This document shows positions 10,791 through 19,371 of a stretch of DNA of 64,000 nt, in pieces. Position 1 is the first letter of the stretch, and every line of letters begins with the position of its first letter. The stretch is from Acinetobacter radioresistens DSM 6976 = NBRC 102413 = CIP 103788 (GTDB taxonomy: Bacteria > Pseudomonadota > Gammaproteobacteria > Pseudomonadales > Moraxellaceae). The stretch covers positions 1,860,001-1,924,000 of the forward strand of contig NZ_AP019740.1 in NCBI RefSeq assembly GCF_006757745.1. Reading direction: 5' to 3'. The notes under the pieces were generated by a model that was not told the origin of the DNA, did not search any database, and worked only from the letters and a program-made list of their open reading frames with translations. The translations under genes were made by a program, and so were the position numbers.

Positions 10791-10829
10791 CCCAAACCTG
10801 ATCAATCTATAGATCCTGTTTGGGTTTTT
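10791..10829 (+). terminator. terminator after dsbD
   Basis: Stem CCCAAAC..GATC pairs with GATC..GTTTGGG (10791-10824), followed by TTTTT. It faces the 3' end of the glutamate dehydrogenase gene and may also serve it weakly. Confidence 0.75.
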
Positions 10830-10866
10830 CTCACAATGGTTTTAGCATTTATCTACCGGTTAAAAG

Positions 10867-12138
10867 TTAACCCGGGAAGATGCCGCGACCTTTACGTGCA
10901 ATCAGAATTCGTTCACATGCCAGAATATAGGCAGCGGTACGCAGAGTACATTTCTTGGCCTCAGCAGTATTCCAGACATCATGAATTGCTTGAATAAGCA
11001 GTTTATCCAAACGCTGATTAATTTCTTCTTCAGTCCAGAAGTAACTTGAAATATCCTGTACCCATTCAAAATAACTGACAGTTACCCCTCCGGCATTACA
11101 GATAACATCTGGCACCACCGTAATGCCCCGTTGCAGCAACACGTCATCAGCTTCAGGATAGGTCGGACCGTTTGCGCCTTCCAAAACCAGCTTGGCTTTT
11201 AATTTTTCAGCACGTTCAACAGTAATTTGTCCCTCAAGCGCTGCCGGAATCAGGATATCCATTTCAGCATCCCAAAACTCGTCATTAGTTATAGGCGTAG
11301 CACCTGGAAAACCGAGTACACCTGGATGCTCTTCCATATAAATTCGTAAAGCGTCCAGATCAATACCATTATTATTCAGGATCGTACCGGTATGGTCCTG
11401 AATACATACCACCTTGGCATTTGCCTGTGCGAACAGATTTGCTGCTTCACTGCCCACATTACCAAACCCCTGTACGGCGACTTTAGCACCATCAATCGCC
11501 AGATTATTTTTTTTGGCAGCCTCACGTCCGGTAATATACACGCCACGGCCAGTGGCCTTGACACGTCCCAGCGACCCCCCTAAATGGACCGGTTTGCCCG
11601 TAACTACACCTGTCACTGTATAGCCCTTATTTGATGAATAAGTATCCATGATCCAGCCCATGACATTCTGGTTAGTGCCCACATCAGGAGCCGGAATATC
11701 TTTTTGTGGGCCAATAATATGGCCAATTTCACTGGTATAACGACGCGTTAACCGTTCCAGTTCACGGGTTGATAAAGCGCGCGGATCAACTCGAATCCCG
11801 CCTTTGGCACCACCAAAAGGCAGATTGACTACAGCTGTTTTAATGGTCATCCAGGCAGCCAGCGCGGTGACTTCATTCAGATCCACATCTGGATGGTAAC
11901 GAATACCTCCTTTCCCCGGACCGCGGGACAGATTATGTTGTACCCGGTAGCCCTCAAAATGCCGAATGGTTCCGTCATCCATTACAATGGGCACATCGAC
12001 AATAAGAGCACGTTTGGGACGTTTTAAAGTATCAATATAATCAGCAAGATGTTGCAGATATGGAGCCACCCGATCAATCTGGGCCAGATAGGTATTCCAG
12101 GCGCCTGCCTCTTCATTAATATAAGAAAGATTAGACAT
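10867..12138 (-). CDS. catabolic glutamate dehydrogenase (RocG/GudB-like)
   Basis: Oxidative deamination of glutamate to 2-oxoglutarate and ammonia, probably NAD-linked. The 423-aa length and the sequence style match the small hexameric RocG/GudB class. Visible features: substrate loop [11 protein letters not shown], catalytic Lys in PFGGAKGGI, dinucleotide fold GFGNVGS, and the C-terminal [11 protein letters not shown]. It lies beside gabTD. GabT consumes 2-oxoglutarate and makes glutamate, so this enzyme could close that cycle. A 16-bp perfect palindrome 56 bp upstream is a candidate operator. Cofactor choice is inferred, not read from the sequence. Confidence 0.92.
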   Translation of the reverse strand: MSNLSYINEEAGAWNTYLAQIDRVAPYLQHLADYIDTLKRPKRALIVDVPIVMDDGTIRHFEGYRVQHNLSRGPGKGGIRYHPDVDLNEVTALAAWMTIKTAVVNLPFGGAKGGIRVDPRALSTRELERLTRRYTSEIGHIIGPQKDIPAPDVGTNQNVMGWIMDTYSSNKGYTVTGVVTGKPVHLGGSLGRVKATGRGVYITGREAAKKNNLAIDGAKVAVQGFGNVGSEAANLFAQANAKVVCIQDHTGTILNNNGIDLDALRIYMEEHPGVLGFPGATPITNDEFWDAEMDILIPAALEGQITVERAEKLKAKLVLEGANGPTYPEADDVLLQRGITVVPDVICNAGGVTVSYFEWVQDISSYFWTEEEINQRLDKLLIQAIHDVWNTAEAKKCTLRTAAYILACERILIARKGRGIFPG

Positions 12139-12193
12139 AACTGTTTCCTTCAGGAAATTCTAATGTGCATGGGAGAAGTTCTTATAGTGGTGG

Positions 12194-12209
12194 ACTTCTA
12201 TATAGAAGT
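12194..12209. promoter_or_regulatory. 16-bp perfect palindrome upstream of glutamate dehydrogenase
   Basis: ACTTCTATATAGAAGT is its own reverse complement and lies 56 bp before the glutamate dehydrogenase start. The position suits a repressor site. The cognate regulator is unknown. Confidence 0.45.
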
Positions 12210-12231
12210 GAAGAACCTTTAACATATATCA

Positions 12232-12276
12232 ACATAGCCCGAGAGATGAAAAAATTTTCCACCACTCAGGCTATGT
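12232..12276 (-). terminator. inverted repeat after gabD copy 2
   Basis: Arms ACATAGCCCGAG (12232-12243) and CTCAGGCTATGT (12265-12276) form a 12-bp stem with one mismatch (a G-T wobble on the minus-strand RNA). The stem follows the gabTD operon. There is no T-tract directly after it, so intrinsic termination is uncertain; mRNA stabilisation is the alternative. Confidence 0.45.
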
Positions 12277-12290
12277 GATATTTTTGAATT

Positions 12291-13739
12291 TTAGTTACTT
12301 ATATCAACACATAAATATTTCATTTCCAGGTATTCATCAATCCCATGCTGCGAGCCTTCGCGCCCCAGCCCTGACTGTTTTATACCACCGAAAGGAGCAA
12401 CTTCTGTTGAAATCAGGCCAGTATTGATGCCTACCATGCCGTATTCCAGCGCTTCCCCCACACGCCACTGCCGGGCTGTACTTTGTGTAAACAGGTAAGC
12501 AGCTAACCCGAATTCTGTGTTGTTTGCCATCTGGATTACCTCTTCTTCAGTACTAAAACTGAATAATGGAGCCAGTGGACCAAAAGTTTCTTCACGAGAA
12601 ATTTTCATTTCCTGAGTGACACCAGTTAAAACGGTTGGCTCAAAAAATGTGCTGGTTTGATTTAGCCGTTTGCCGCCTGTACGGATGCTTGCACCTTTGC
12701 TAACGGCATCTTCAATGTGCGACTGGACCTTCTCAATTGCAGCTTCGTCAATCAGTGGGCCTTGTGTTATTTCAGACTGTCGGCCGTCACCCACTTTTAA
12801 CCTGGCAACTTCAGCAATCACACGTTCACTGATTGCATCATAAATACCTTCCTGTATATAAATACGGTTTGCACATACACAGGTCTGGCCGCTGTTACGG
12901 AATTTGCTAGCCATTATTCCCTTTACAGCCTGATCCAGATTGGCATCATCAAATACAATAACCGGCGCATTCCCCCCAAGTTCGAGTGACAGCTTTTTAA
13001 TTGTTGGCGCACACTGTTTCATGAGAATGCGGCCGACCTCGGTTGAACCGGTAAAGCTCAGCTTGCGGACAACGTCGCTTTCGCATAAAGTCTGGCCAAC
13101 TTCAATTGATTCGCCGCTCAGTGTAATCATGACATCTTTTGGAATACCTGCCTGTAATGCCAGAACCTCCAGTGCATAAGCACTAAGTGGCGTCTGTTCT
13201 GCTGGCTTAATCAGCATTGAACAACCCGCAGCAAGTGCTGGTCCTACCTTGCGGGTAATCATGGCGGCCGGAAAGTTCCAGGGTGTAATTGCCGCTGTTA
13301 CTCCGATTGGCTGTTTAATTACCAGTAACCGTTGCTGTGCCTGAGATGATGTCAAAACCTCTCCATCTACACGACGAGCCTGCTCAGCAAACCAGCGGAT
13401 GAAAGATGCAGCATAACTAATCTCGCCCCGTGCTTCTGACAGCGGTTTACCCTGTTCGGCAGTCAGGATCTGTGCCAGATCCTCCTGATGCTTGAGCATC
13501 AGGCGGTACCAGTTCCACAGTAGATCAGCTTTTTGCAGGGCAGTCTGCTGTTTCCAGACAGCCTGTGCCTGTTCAGCACGTTGAATAGCATTTTCTATAG
13601 CCGCACGGTCATAAGTTCTGACCCAAGCCAGCTGTTCTCCTGTAGCAGCATCCTGTACACAGATATAATGATCAGCTGAAGGCTGGGTAAAAGTGATGTC
13701 GGGATGGTCCAGTAAATACTGTAAATTTTGCTGGATCAT
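12291..13739 (-). CDS. gabD: NAD(P)-dependent succinate-semialdehyde dehydrogenase, copy 2
   Basis: Oxidises succinic semialdehyde made by the coupled transaminase. The 482-aa protein carries TPWNFP, Glu253 in LELGG and Cys287 in the GabD-type GQTCVCANR. Its ATG overlaps the gabT stop codon by four bases (ATGA), so the two are translated together. The C-terminal half is very close to copy 1 at 5052-6500 (for instance EALEYGMVGIN.GLISTEVAP in both), but the first 30 residues differ: this copy has a divergent N-terminus (MIQQNLQYLLDHPD) in place of the usual GabD opening. This is probably the main GABA-pathway enzyme. Confidence 0.93.
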   Translation of the reverse strand: MIQQNLQYLLDHPDITFTQPSADHYICVQDAATGEQLAWVRTYDRAAIENAIQRAEQAQAVWKQQTALQKADLLWNWYRLMLKHQEDLAQILTAEQGKPLSEARGEISYAASFIRWFAEQARRVDGEVLTSSQAQQRLLVIKQPIGVTAAITPWNFPAAMITRKVGPALAAGCSMLIKPAEQTPLSAYALEVLALQAGIPKDVMITLSGESIEVGQTLCESDVVRKLSFTGSTEVGRILMKQCAPTIKKLSLELGGNAPVIVFDDANLDQAVKGIMASKFRNSGQTCVCANRIYIQEGIYDAISERVIAEVARLKVGDGRQSEITQGPLIDEAAIEKVQSHIEDAVSKGASIRTGGKRLNQTSTFFEPTVLTGVTQEMKISREETFGPLAPLFSFSTEEEVIQMANNTEFGLAAYLFTQSTARQWRVGEALEYGMVGINTGLISTEVAPFGGIKQSGLGREGSQHGIDEYLEMKYLCVDISN

Positions 13740-15016
13740 GCAGAGCGCTCCAGATTTTGCTGGGTGACTGCTGTGAAACCGGCTTTCAGAATATCCAGAG
13801 CTTTCTGGAACTGTTCAGCCGGAATAGTGAGTGGATATAGAAAACGGATAACATTCGCTGATTTACCACAAGTCAGCAGCAAAAGACCTTGGCTCATGGC
13901 ATATTCCTGAATCGCTTTTGCCTGCTCAGCATATTCAAGCTCTACCGCGACCATAGAACCCAGACCACGTATATCCTGAATCATGGAGCTGGTAACTTTA
14001 AGCTGTTCCAGGGTTTTGATGAGCTGTGAACCCAGTACATGTGCACGCTCGCAAAGCTGTTCTTCTTCGATCACATCAATTACTGCATGTGCAGCCGCTA
14101 CAGCCAGCGGATTACCGGCATAAGTACCGCCCAGTCCTCCCGGGTTCGGTGCATCCATTATTTCGGCACGACCCACTACGCCAGAAATCGGGAAGCCACC
14201 GCCGAGGCTTTTAGCCATAGTAATCATATCGGCCTTGATACTGTAATGTTGCATAGCAAACAGTTGTCCGGTACGGGCAAAACCGGTCTGCACTTCATCG
14301 GCTATCAGTAAAATACCGTGCTGGTCGCAGAGCTCACGCAAACGCACCAGAAATTCCTGAGGTGCGACATTGAAACCACCTTCCCCCTGCACCGGTTCAA
14401 GTACAATAGCGGCAACATCTTGAGGTACCATGTCAGTACTGAAAATATTTTCAATGCTTTCCATTGCATCGTCCACACTGATTCCCTGTGACTGCGATGG
14501 ATAGCGGCCATGGAATACACCTGCCGGCATGACACCAAAATCACGTTTATAAGGTGCTGTTTTACCCGTCATTGCCATAGTCATAAAAGTACGGCCATGA
14601 AAACCGCCACTAAATGTGATAATGCCATAACGACCAGTGGCAGCCCGGGCAATTTTGACTGCATTTTCTACAGCTTCTGCACCTGTGGTAAAGAAAGCTG
14701 TTTTTGCCGGCCCTTCAATAGGCGCACGCTGGTTAATACGCTCAGCTAAAGATACATAACTTTCATAAGGCGCAACCTGGTATGCCGTATGAGTAAATTT
14801 TCCGAGCTGTTCAGTTACTGCTGCAATCACTTTCGGATGGCGATGACCAGTGTTCAGTACGGCAATCCCGCCTGCAAAGTCAGTATATTCACGCCCATCC
14901 ATGTCCCACAGAGTGGCGTTCTCTGCACGTTCTACATACCATGAGCACATAATGCCTACACCGCGTGGAGTGGCCTGCTGCTTGCGGCTGTTAATATCAG
15001 TATGTTTAGAATCCAT
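13736..15016 (-). CDS. gabT: 4-aminobutyrate--2-oxoglutarate aminotransferase GabT
   Basis: PLP enzyme converting GABA plus 2-oxoglutarate to succinic semialdehyde plus glutamate. The 426-aa length equals E. coli GabT. Key features: TTGAEAVENAVKIAR, GGFHGRT, cofactor-holding Asp240 in IADEVQTGFAR, and the Schiff-base Lys269 in MAKSLGGG. It is the first gene of the gabTD operon, with a good GAGG-type site before the ATG. A pair of AGCCA direct repeats about 100-135 bp upstream is shared with the regulator at 23753 and with gabP, so activation by a GabR-like protein is likely. Confidence 0.94.
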   Translation of the reverse strand: MDSKHTDINSRKQQATPRGVGIMCSWYVERAENATLWDMDGREYTDFAGGIAVLNTGHRHPKVIAAVTEQLGKFTHTAYQVAPYESYVSLAERINQRAPIEGPAKTAFFTTGAEAVENAVKIARAATGRYGIITFSGGFHGRTFMTMAMTGKTAPYKRDFGVMPAGVFHGRYPSQSQGISVDDAMESIENIFSTDMVPQDVAAIVLEPVQGEGGFNVAPQEFLVRLRELCDQHGILLIADEVQTGFARTGQLFAMQHYSIKADMITMAKSLGGGFPISGVVGRAEIMDAPNPGGLGGTYAGNPLAVAAAHAVIDVIEEEQLCERAHVLGSQLIKTLEQLKVTSSMIQDIRGLGSMVAVELEYAEQAKAIQEYAMSQGLLLLTCGKSANVIRFLYPLTIPAEQFQKALDILKAGFTAVTQQNLERSA

Positions 15017-15115
15017 TTTTTGTACCTCATTTTTATTTAAGCACCGTCAGTTCCTGCTCTAGGCTTGTCTGACGACTGATGACTGCTTTAATCTCACCCT
15101 TTTACCCCATTCTGA

Positions 15116-15150
15116 CGAGAGCCATTTCTTGTTCTTCTTTAGGAGCCAAT
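15116..15150 (-). promoter_or_regulatory. GabR-type direct-repeat operator, copy A
   Basis: CGAGAGCCATTT is followed by AGGAGCCAAT; the AGCCA cores (15120-15124, 15144-15148) are 24 bp apart. Copies B (23719-23753) and C (1954-1989) have the same spacing and flanks. MocR-family GabR proteins are known to bind direct repeats before gabT. Read on the minus strand it points toward gabT. Confidence 0.68.
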
Positions 15151-15329
15151 CTGTTTTGCTATAAAAAATAGAGAATCTTAATAGGTTAGATAAAAAAATT
15201 ATTTTCCCTTCAAGGTTATGTTAGGTTTTTAAAAATTAAGTTAATCTTTTTAGTTACTTACTAATTACTAAAATAATTAGATAAATTTTTTTGCTTACTC
15301 CTGCTTTTATTTCTTTTTAAAAAAATAAT

Positions 15330-15372
15330 TTGACAGTTTAAATAAAACATAATACATATAGTTTTATATGTA
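15330..15372 (+). promoter_or_regulatory. promoter and palindromic operator of the patD operon
   Basis: TTGACA (15330-15335) and TACATA (15353-15358) are separated by 17 bp, a good sigma-70 pair. A perfect palindrome, TACATATA-GTTT-TATATGTA (15353-15372), covers the -10 box and start region, so a bound dimer would block transcription. The operon encodes a FadR-type regulator that is the obvious candidate. The assignment is inferred. Confidence 0.6.
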
Positions 15373-15400
15373 ATATTTTATAACCAAGGAAGAGTAAAAA

Positions 15401-16831
15401 ATGACGACTGTAAAACTAAAACATTTTATTAATAGTGAATATTCTGAACCGCAAGACAATAATTATTTTGATCTGATCAGTCCGGTAACTGGAGAACTAT
15501 ATGCACAGTCGCCTAATGCAACTGAAGCAGAAGTAGATGCCGCTTATGCTGCTGCTAAAGAAGCATTTAAAACCTGGGGACGGACTACGCCCTCTGCACG
15601 CCAGAAAGCTTTACTAAGCCTGGCCGATGCTATTGAAACCAATGCAGACCGCCTAATTGAAGCACAGAGCCGTAATACTGGACAGCTTAAGCATCTGATC
15701 GCTTCTGAAGAAGTAGCAATATGTGCGGACCAGATCCGCTTTTTTGCAGGCGCAGCACGTTTACTGGAAGGGACAGCAACATCTGAATATCTGGAAGGCT
15801 TAACGTCCAGTATCCGCCGTGAGCCAGTGGGTGTAGTCGGTCAGGTAACACCCTGGAACTATCCACTCATGATGGCTGTCTGGAAAATTGCACCTGCACT
15901 GGCTGCAGGCAATACCGTTGTGCTTAAACCTAGCGATACCACACCGGAAAGCACTTTACTGCTGGCAGAAATTGCAGCACCATTCTTTCCAAAAGGCGCT
16001 TTTAACGTGGTGTTAGGCAAGGCAGATGTAGGCTCCAAGGTGGTTTCACATAAAGTTCCAGCCTTAGTATCGATTACCGGTTCAGTGCGTGCCGGTTTAC
16101 AGGTGGCAGCCTCTGCTGCGGCCAATCTTGCCAAGGCTCACCTGGAACTTGGAGGTAAAGCTCCGGTTCTGGTTTTTGAAGATGCCGACCTCGAAAAAGC
16201 GGCTGAGATGATAGCCATGACCGGCTTTTTTAATGCCGGGCAAGACTGTACCGCCGCAACCCGAGTAATTGTATCTGAAGCAGTACATGACGAATTTGTG
16301 CAGAAACTGGTGGCTGCTGCAAAGAACACTCGGTTCGGTGAACCAGATGATGAAAATGCCTTATATGGCCCACTCAATAATGCCAACCAGCTTAAACATG
16401 TGACAGGCTTTATTGAACGTCTGCCCTCACATGCCAAAATTGAAACTGGTGGTCGTCATGCTGACCGTCCAGGCTATTATTTTGAACCTACAGTTATTAC
16501 TGGTCTGCAACAGCAGGATGAAGTAATTCAAAATGAAATTTTTGGTCCAGTGATTACCGTACAAAAATTTAGTGATGAAACGGATGCCATTTATAAAGCC
16601 AATGACGTTGAATATGGCTTGGCTTCAAGTGTATGGACCAGAGATCACGGGCGTGCTACACGTCTCAGCCGCGAACTTGATTTTGGTACAGTATGGGTCA
16701 ACACGCATATTCCGCTGACTGCTGAAATGCCACACGGCGGCTTCAAAAAATCAGGTTATGGTAAAGACCTGTCAGGTTACGGTTTTGAAGAATATACCCG
16801 TATCAAGCACGTAATGAGTTCAAATGACTAG
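15401..16831 (+). CDS. patD: aminobutyraldehyde dehydrogenase (PatD-like)
   Basis: Oxidises 4-aminobutyraldehyde to GABA, joining putrescine oxidation to the gabTD route. The 476-aa ALDH has TPWNYPL, Glu249 in LELGGKAP and Cys283 in NAGQDC; the GQDC form and the SRNTGQ stretch are typical of PatD-type enzymes. The AGGAAGAG before the ATG is a good ribosome binding site. It leads a six-gene operon ending with a PuuP-like permease and a PuuB-like oxidase, which supports an amine-derived aldehyde. Related substrates, such as 3-aminopropanal from diaminopropane, cannot be excluded. Confidence 0.87.
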   Translation: MTTVKLKHFINSEYSEPQDNNYFDLISPVTGELYAQSPNATEAEVDAAYAAAKEAFKTWGRTTPSARQKALLSLADAIETNADRLIEAQSRNTGQLKHLIASEEVAICADQIRFFAGAARLLEGTATSEYLEGLTSSIRREPVGVVGQVTPWNYPLMMAVWKIAPALAAGNTVVLKPSDTTPESTLLLAEIAAPFFPKGAFNVVLGKADVGSKVVSHKVPALVSITGSVRAGLQVAASAAANLAKAHLELGGKAPVLVFEDADLEKAAEMIAMTGFFNAGQDCTAATRVIVSEAVHDEFVQKLVAAAKNTRFGEPDDENALYGPLNNANQLKHVTGFIERLPSHAKIETGGRHADRPGYYFEPTVITGLQQQDEVIQNEIFGPVITVQKFSDETDAIYKANDVEYGLASSVWTRDHGRATRLSRELDFGTVWVNTHIPLTAEMPHGGFKKSGYGKDLSGYGFEEYTRIKHVMSSND

Positions 16832-16848
16832 TCAGGCTGGAGCCAAAC

Positions 16849-17619
16849 ATGAATCAACAGGAAATTAAAGCACTGGTCGGAACTGCGCATCATGAACTGT
16901 TCAGCCTGCATGACACCAGTGCGCTTGAACGTTACTTCTCGGCAGACTTTATTGAACACTCGCCTCTGGTCGCAGATGGGCTTTCTGGTTTGCGTCAACT
17001 GGTACAAGACTGTCCAAATCTTAAACATGAAGCTGTTCGCATCTTGGCCGATGGCGATCTGGTCGCTATTCATGGACGCTTTGAAGGGCTAGATGAACAG
17101 CCACTGGTCGGTTTTGATATTTACCGGGTTAAAGATGGCAAAATTGTAGAACACTGGGACGGATTAGTCCCTGAAGCAGCAGCCAATCTTAGTGGCCGTA
17201 CCCAGCTTGACGGGCCCACTGAGGTAGCAAAGACTGGTCAGGAAGAACATAACCGGTCACTGGTAAAAGAATTTTTTACCCGTACGCTGATCGAAGGTGA
17301 TTATGAAGGCTTCAGAGATTATGCTAACGGCGAATTATTTCAGCAGCATAGCCCTGATATTGGTGACGGTACTGTGGCAGTGATCGATTTCCTCAACAAA
17401 ATCCGTAACGAAGGTCAAGGTTTGCTATACTCGAAAATTCATCGCACCATTGCCGATGGCCAGTTTGTCTTGACCCACTCTGAAGGAAGTATTGCAGGTA
17501 CACGTCATGCCTATTTTGAATTATGGCGTGTAGAAGACGGTAAAATCGTTGAACTCTGGGATGCAATTGCTCCAGTTCCCCAAGATGACCAGGCTGTACA
17601 TCGCTATGGCGTATTTTAA
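16849..17619 (+). CDS. tandem-duplicated SnoaL/NTF2-like protein of unknown role
   Basis: A 256-aa cytosolic protein made of two related NTF2/SnoaL-like domains, about residues 5-115 and 135-245. Each ends with the same pattern: aromatic, (Y/W)RV.DGKIVE.WD, followed by a Pro-containing tail. Single-domain members form alpha+beta barrels that bind or isomerise small hydrophobic compounds. A fused dimer is less common. It lies 17 bp after patD in an amine operon and is probably co-transcribed, but no catalytic residues can be assigned. It could bind or process an amine-aldehyde intermediate (for example a cyclic imine); this is speculation. Confidence 0.75.
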   Translation: MNQQEIKALVGTAHHELFSLHDTSALERYFSADFIEHSPLVADGLSGLRQLVQDCPNLKHEAVRILADGDLVAIHGRFEGLDEQPLVGFDIYRVKDGKIVEHWDGLVPEAAANLSGRTQLDGPTEVAKTGQEEHNRSLVKEFFTRTLIEGDYEGFRDYANGELFQQHSPDIGDGTVAVIDFLNKIRNEGQGLLYSKIHRTIADGQFVLTHSEGSIAGTRHAYFELWRVEDGKIVELWDAIAPVPQDDQAVHRYGVF

Positions 17620-17675
17620 AGATTAGCCGCTTCCTGAGCCGGGTATTTTATGCCTGGCTTTAAAGAGAGTTAGCC

Positions 17676-18395
17676 ATGACAGCACATACCATTATATTTG
17701 CGCCTATCGAGCAGGCCACGCGCTCGGAACAGGTGGTAGGACGGCTAGAAAATGCAATCATTTCTGGTCTGCTCAAAAGTAATGAACAGCTTCCAAATGA
17801 GGCCGATTTGGCCCGCCTTATGGGGGTATCACCCATTACGGTTCGTGAAGCATTAAACACCTTGAGAGTAAAAGGCCTGATTGATACGCGACGTGGACGT
17901 AACGGTGGAAGTTTTATCTGTGAAATTTCTCCTGATCTGTTGCTAGAGCAGCATCCCTTGCGGCAGGCCAGTAGTGATTATCTGGCAGATCTGGGCGAAT
18001 ACCATAGCGCCATTCTTGGCCATAGTGTATATCTGGCTGCCCAGCGCACGACAACACAAGATCTTTCAAAAATGAGGGAACTGATCCATCTATTTGCACA
18101 GGCTACACAACCGGATACCCGCGCACAAACCGATATGCGCTGTCTGTTAACTCTAGCTTCGTTTGCACAGTCTTCAAGACTAGCCAATCAGGAGCTTTCC
18201 ATTCAGGCAGAGTGGGCCCCTCTGGTTGCGATACTTTATCAGGATACAGACTTTCATACAGATGTAGTTGAGCAATATCAGCAATTATTGCCATTGCTAG
18301 ATCAGGCAGATGAAGCTCAGGCAGCACTGCACACCAAAAAAATTATCTCGATGCTGACTGACCAGATGCTCGAGTACAAACTGTCCATCGCATAA
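17676..18395 (+). CDS. FadR-family (GntR/FCD) transcriptional regulator
   Basis: A 239-aa regulator with an N-terminal winged helix-turn-helix (about residues 15-85; LPNEADLARLMGVSPITVREAL is the recognition region and GLI.TRRGRNGG the wing) and an all-helical FCD-like ligand domain after it. FadR-type proteins usually repress catabolic operons and release DNA on binding a pathway acid or amine. It sits inside the patD operon, whose -10 box is covered by a perfect palindrome, so autogenous repression is likely. The FCD part is short, and its metal ligands are not evident to me. Confidence 0.87.
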   Translation: MTAHTIIFAPIEQATRSEQVVGRLENAIISGLLKSNEQLPNEADLARLMGVSPITVREALNTLRVKGLIDTRRGRNGGSFICEISPDLLLEQHPLRQASSDYLADLGEYHSAILGHSVYLAAQRTTTQDLSKMRELIHLFAQATQPDTRAQTDMRCLLTLASFAQSSRLANQELSIQAEWAPLVAILYQDTDFHTDVVEQYQQLLPLLDQADEAQAALHTKKIISMLTDQMLEYKLSIA

Positions 18396-18468
18396 CAAGA
18401 ATAGATATACCGGAACGTTGCATGTTCCTATCCAGACGGTGAAATAACAAGGACAAGGATATAAAGGA

Positions 18469-19176
18469 ATGAAAACAGAATTATATATAGAACAGCTCCA
18501 GATGTTACTCGAGCAGGTTATAAGTGAGACCACTTCAACTGCACAGCAATTGGCCCAGCAGACCAGCCATATTTTATCTCGACGTATGATAGATCCGGGT
18601 CGCGGTATTAAACTGTCGACTGAGGAGCGTCAAGCTTTACAATATGAAATTAAGGCTGCATTAGGAAAATCGACTTATACACATGGGATTGGTTTTGCAG
18701 GATATACTCCCGAAAACCAGGAAGAAAAAGATTACTGGACACTGGAATGGTGGTTTAAAAAAGGTGATGAACTGCAACAGGCTAAACTTGAAAACTACCA
18801 GAATGCCCAGCGTTTTCTCGATTTCCGCTCCTTTGACTGGTTTCAACAGCCAGCATGCAGCAAGCAGCCCTATATTCAGGGGCCTTATGTCGACTATATC
18901 TGTAACGGTGCCTACACGATTACCACAGCCTATCCCGTAATGGTACAAAGCCAGTTTGTAGGGGTAATTGCTATTGACTTACTGGTCTCTTCACTTGAAA
19001 AGGTTTTTCTGCCTGGCCTCCGCAAAATCAAGCAGGCTGCTGTGATTATTAATGATACAGCCCGTGTAATTACCTCCAACACAAAAGGTTTTCGCACGGG
19101 TACTCTGGTGAGACATACGCCTATGGCTAGTACAATTGTGCGGTCATCCCAGCCCTTGCAGCTACTGGTTTTATAG
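18469..19176 (+). CDS. free-standing Cache-domain protein
   Basis: A 235-aa protein that appears to be a Cache (PAS-like extracellular sensor) domain alone: no signal peptide, no membrane segment and no output domain were found. A helical N-terminus (1-65) leads into the Cache fold. The blocks RSFDWFQQPAC (120-130), PYVDY, AYTITTAYPV and VGVIAIDLLVSSLE (164-177) follow the order seen in dCache sensors, where an aromatic/WY block and the later Asp (here Asp170) contact the ligand amine. It lies between a FadR-like regulator and a PuuP-like permease, suggesting it senses an amine inside the cell. An AAGGA lies upstream. Function is unproven. Confidence 0.75.
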   Translation: MKTELYIEQLQMLLEQVISETTSTAQQLAQQTSHILSRRMIDPGRGIKLSTEERQALQYEIKAALGKSTYTHGIGFAGYTPENQEEKDYWTLEWWFKKGDELQQAKLENYQNAQRFLDFRSFDWFQQPACSKQPYIQGPYVDYICNGAYTITTAYPVMVQSQFVGVIAIDLLVSSLEKVFLPGLRKIKQAAVIINDTARVITSNTKGFRTGTLVRHTPMASTIVRSSQPLQLLVL

Positions 19177-19371
19177 CTTTAAACCAGTTATGGGTAAAGG
19201 CTTTAAATTAAGCCTCTGATTAGAAGCCAAGCCACCTTATAAATTACAAGAACCTGAACTTAAAAGTTTGGGCACATATTCTTTATGCTTATTTTATTTA
19301 TATCAGCAACATATCATTGACTGGCTTAAAAATTGCAGGGTAGCAAACAGAAATATAAGGGCTTTTATAAT

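Larger units (their letters stand above)
15017..15400. promoter_or_regulatory. divergent gabT / patD control region
   Basis: This 384-bp region controls two operons. Near gabT are the AGCCA direct repeats (15116-15150). Near patD are a sigma-70 promoter and a palindrome (15330-15372). The middle is very AT-rich with no open frame. Having two unlike motifs suggests two regulators: a GabR-like one for gabTD and the FadR-like one for the patD operon. Confidence 0.6.

Noticed and set aside
17637..17659. AGCCGGG / CCTGGCT hairpin between the SnoaL-like gene and the FadR-type gene
   Set aside because: Seven pairs with one wobble and no T-run; too weak to call a terminator inside an apparent operon.
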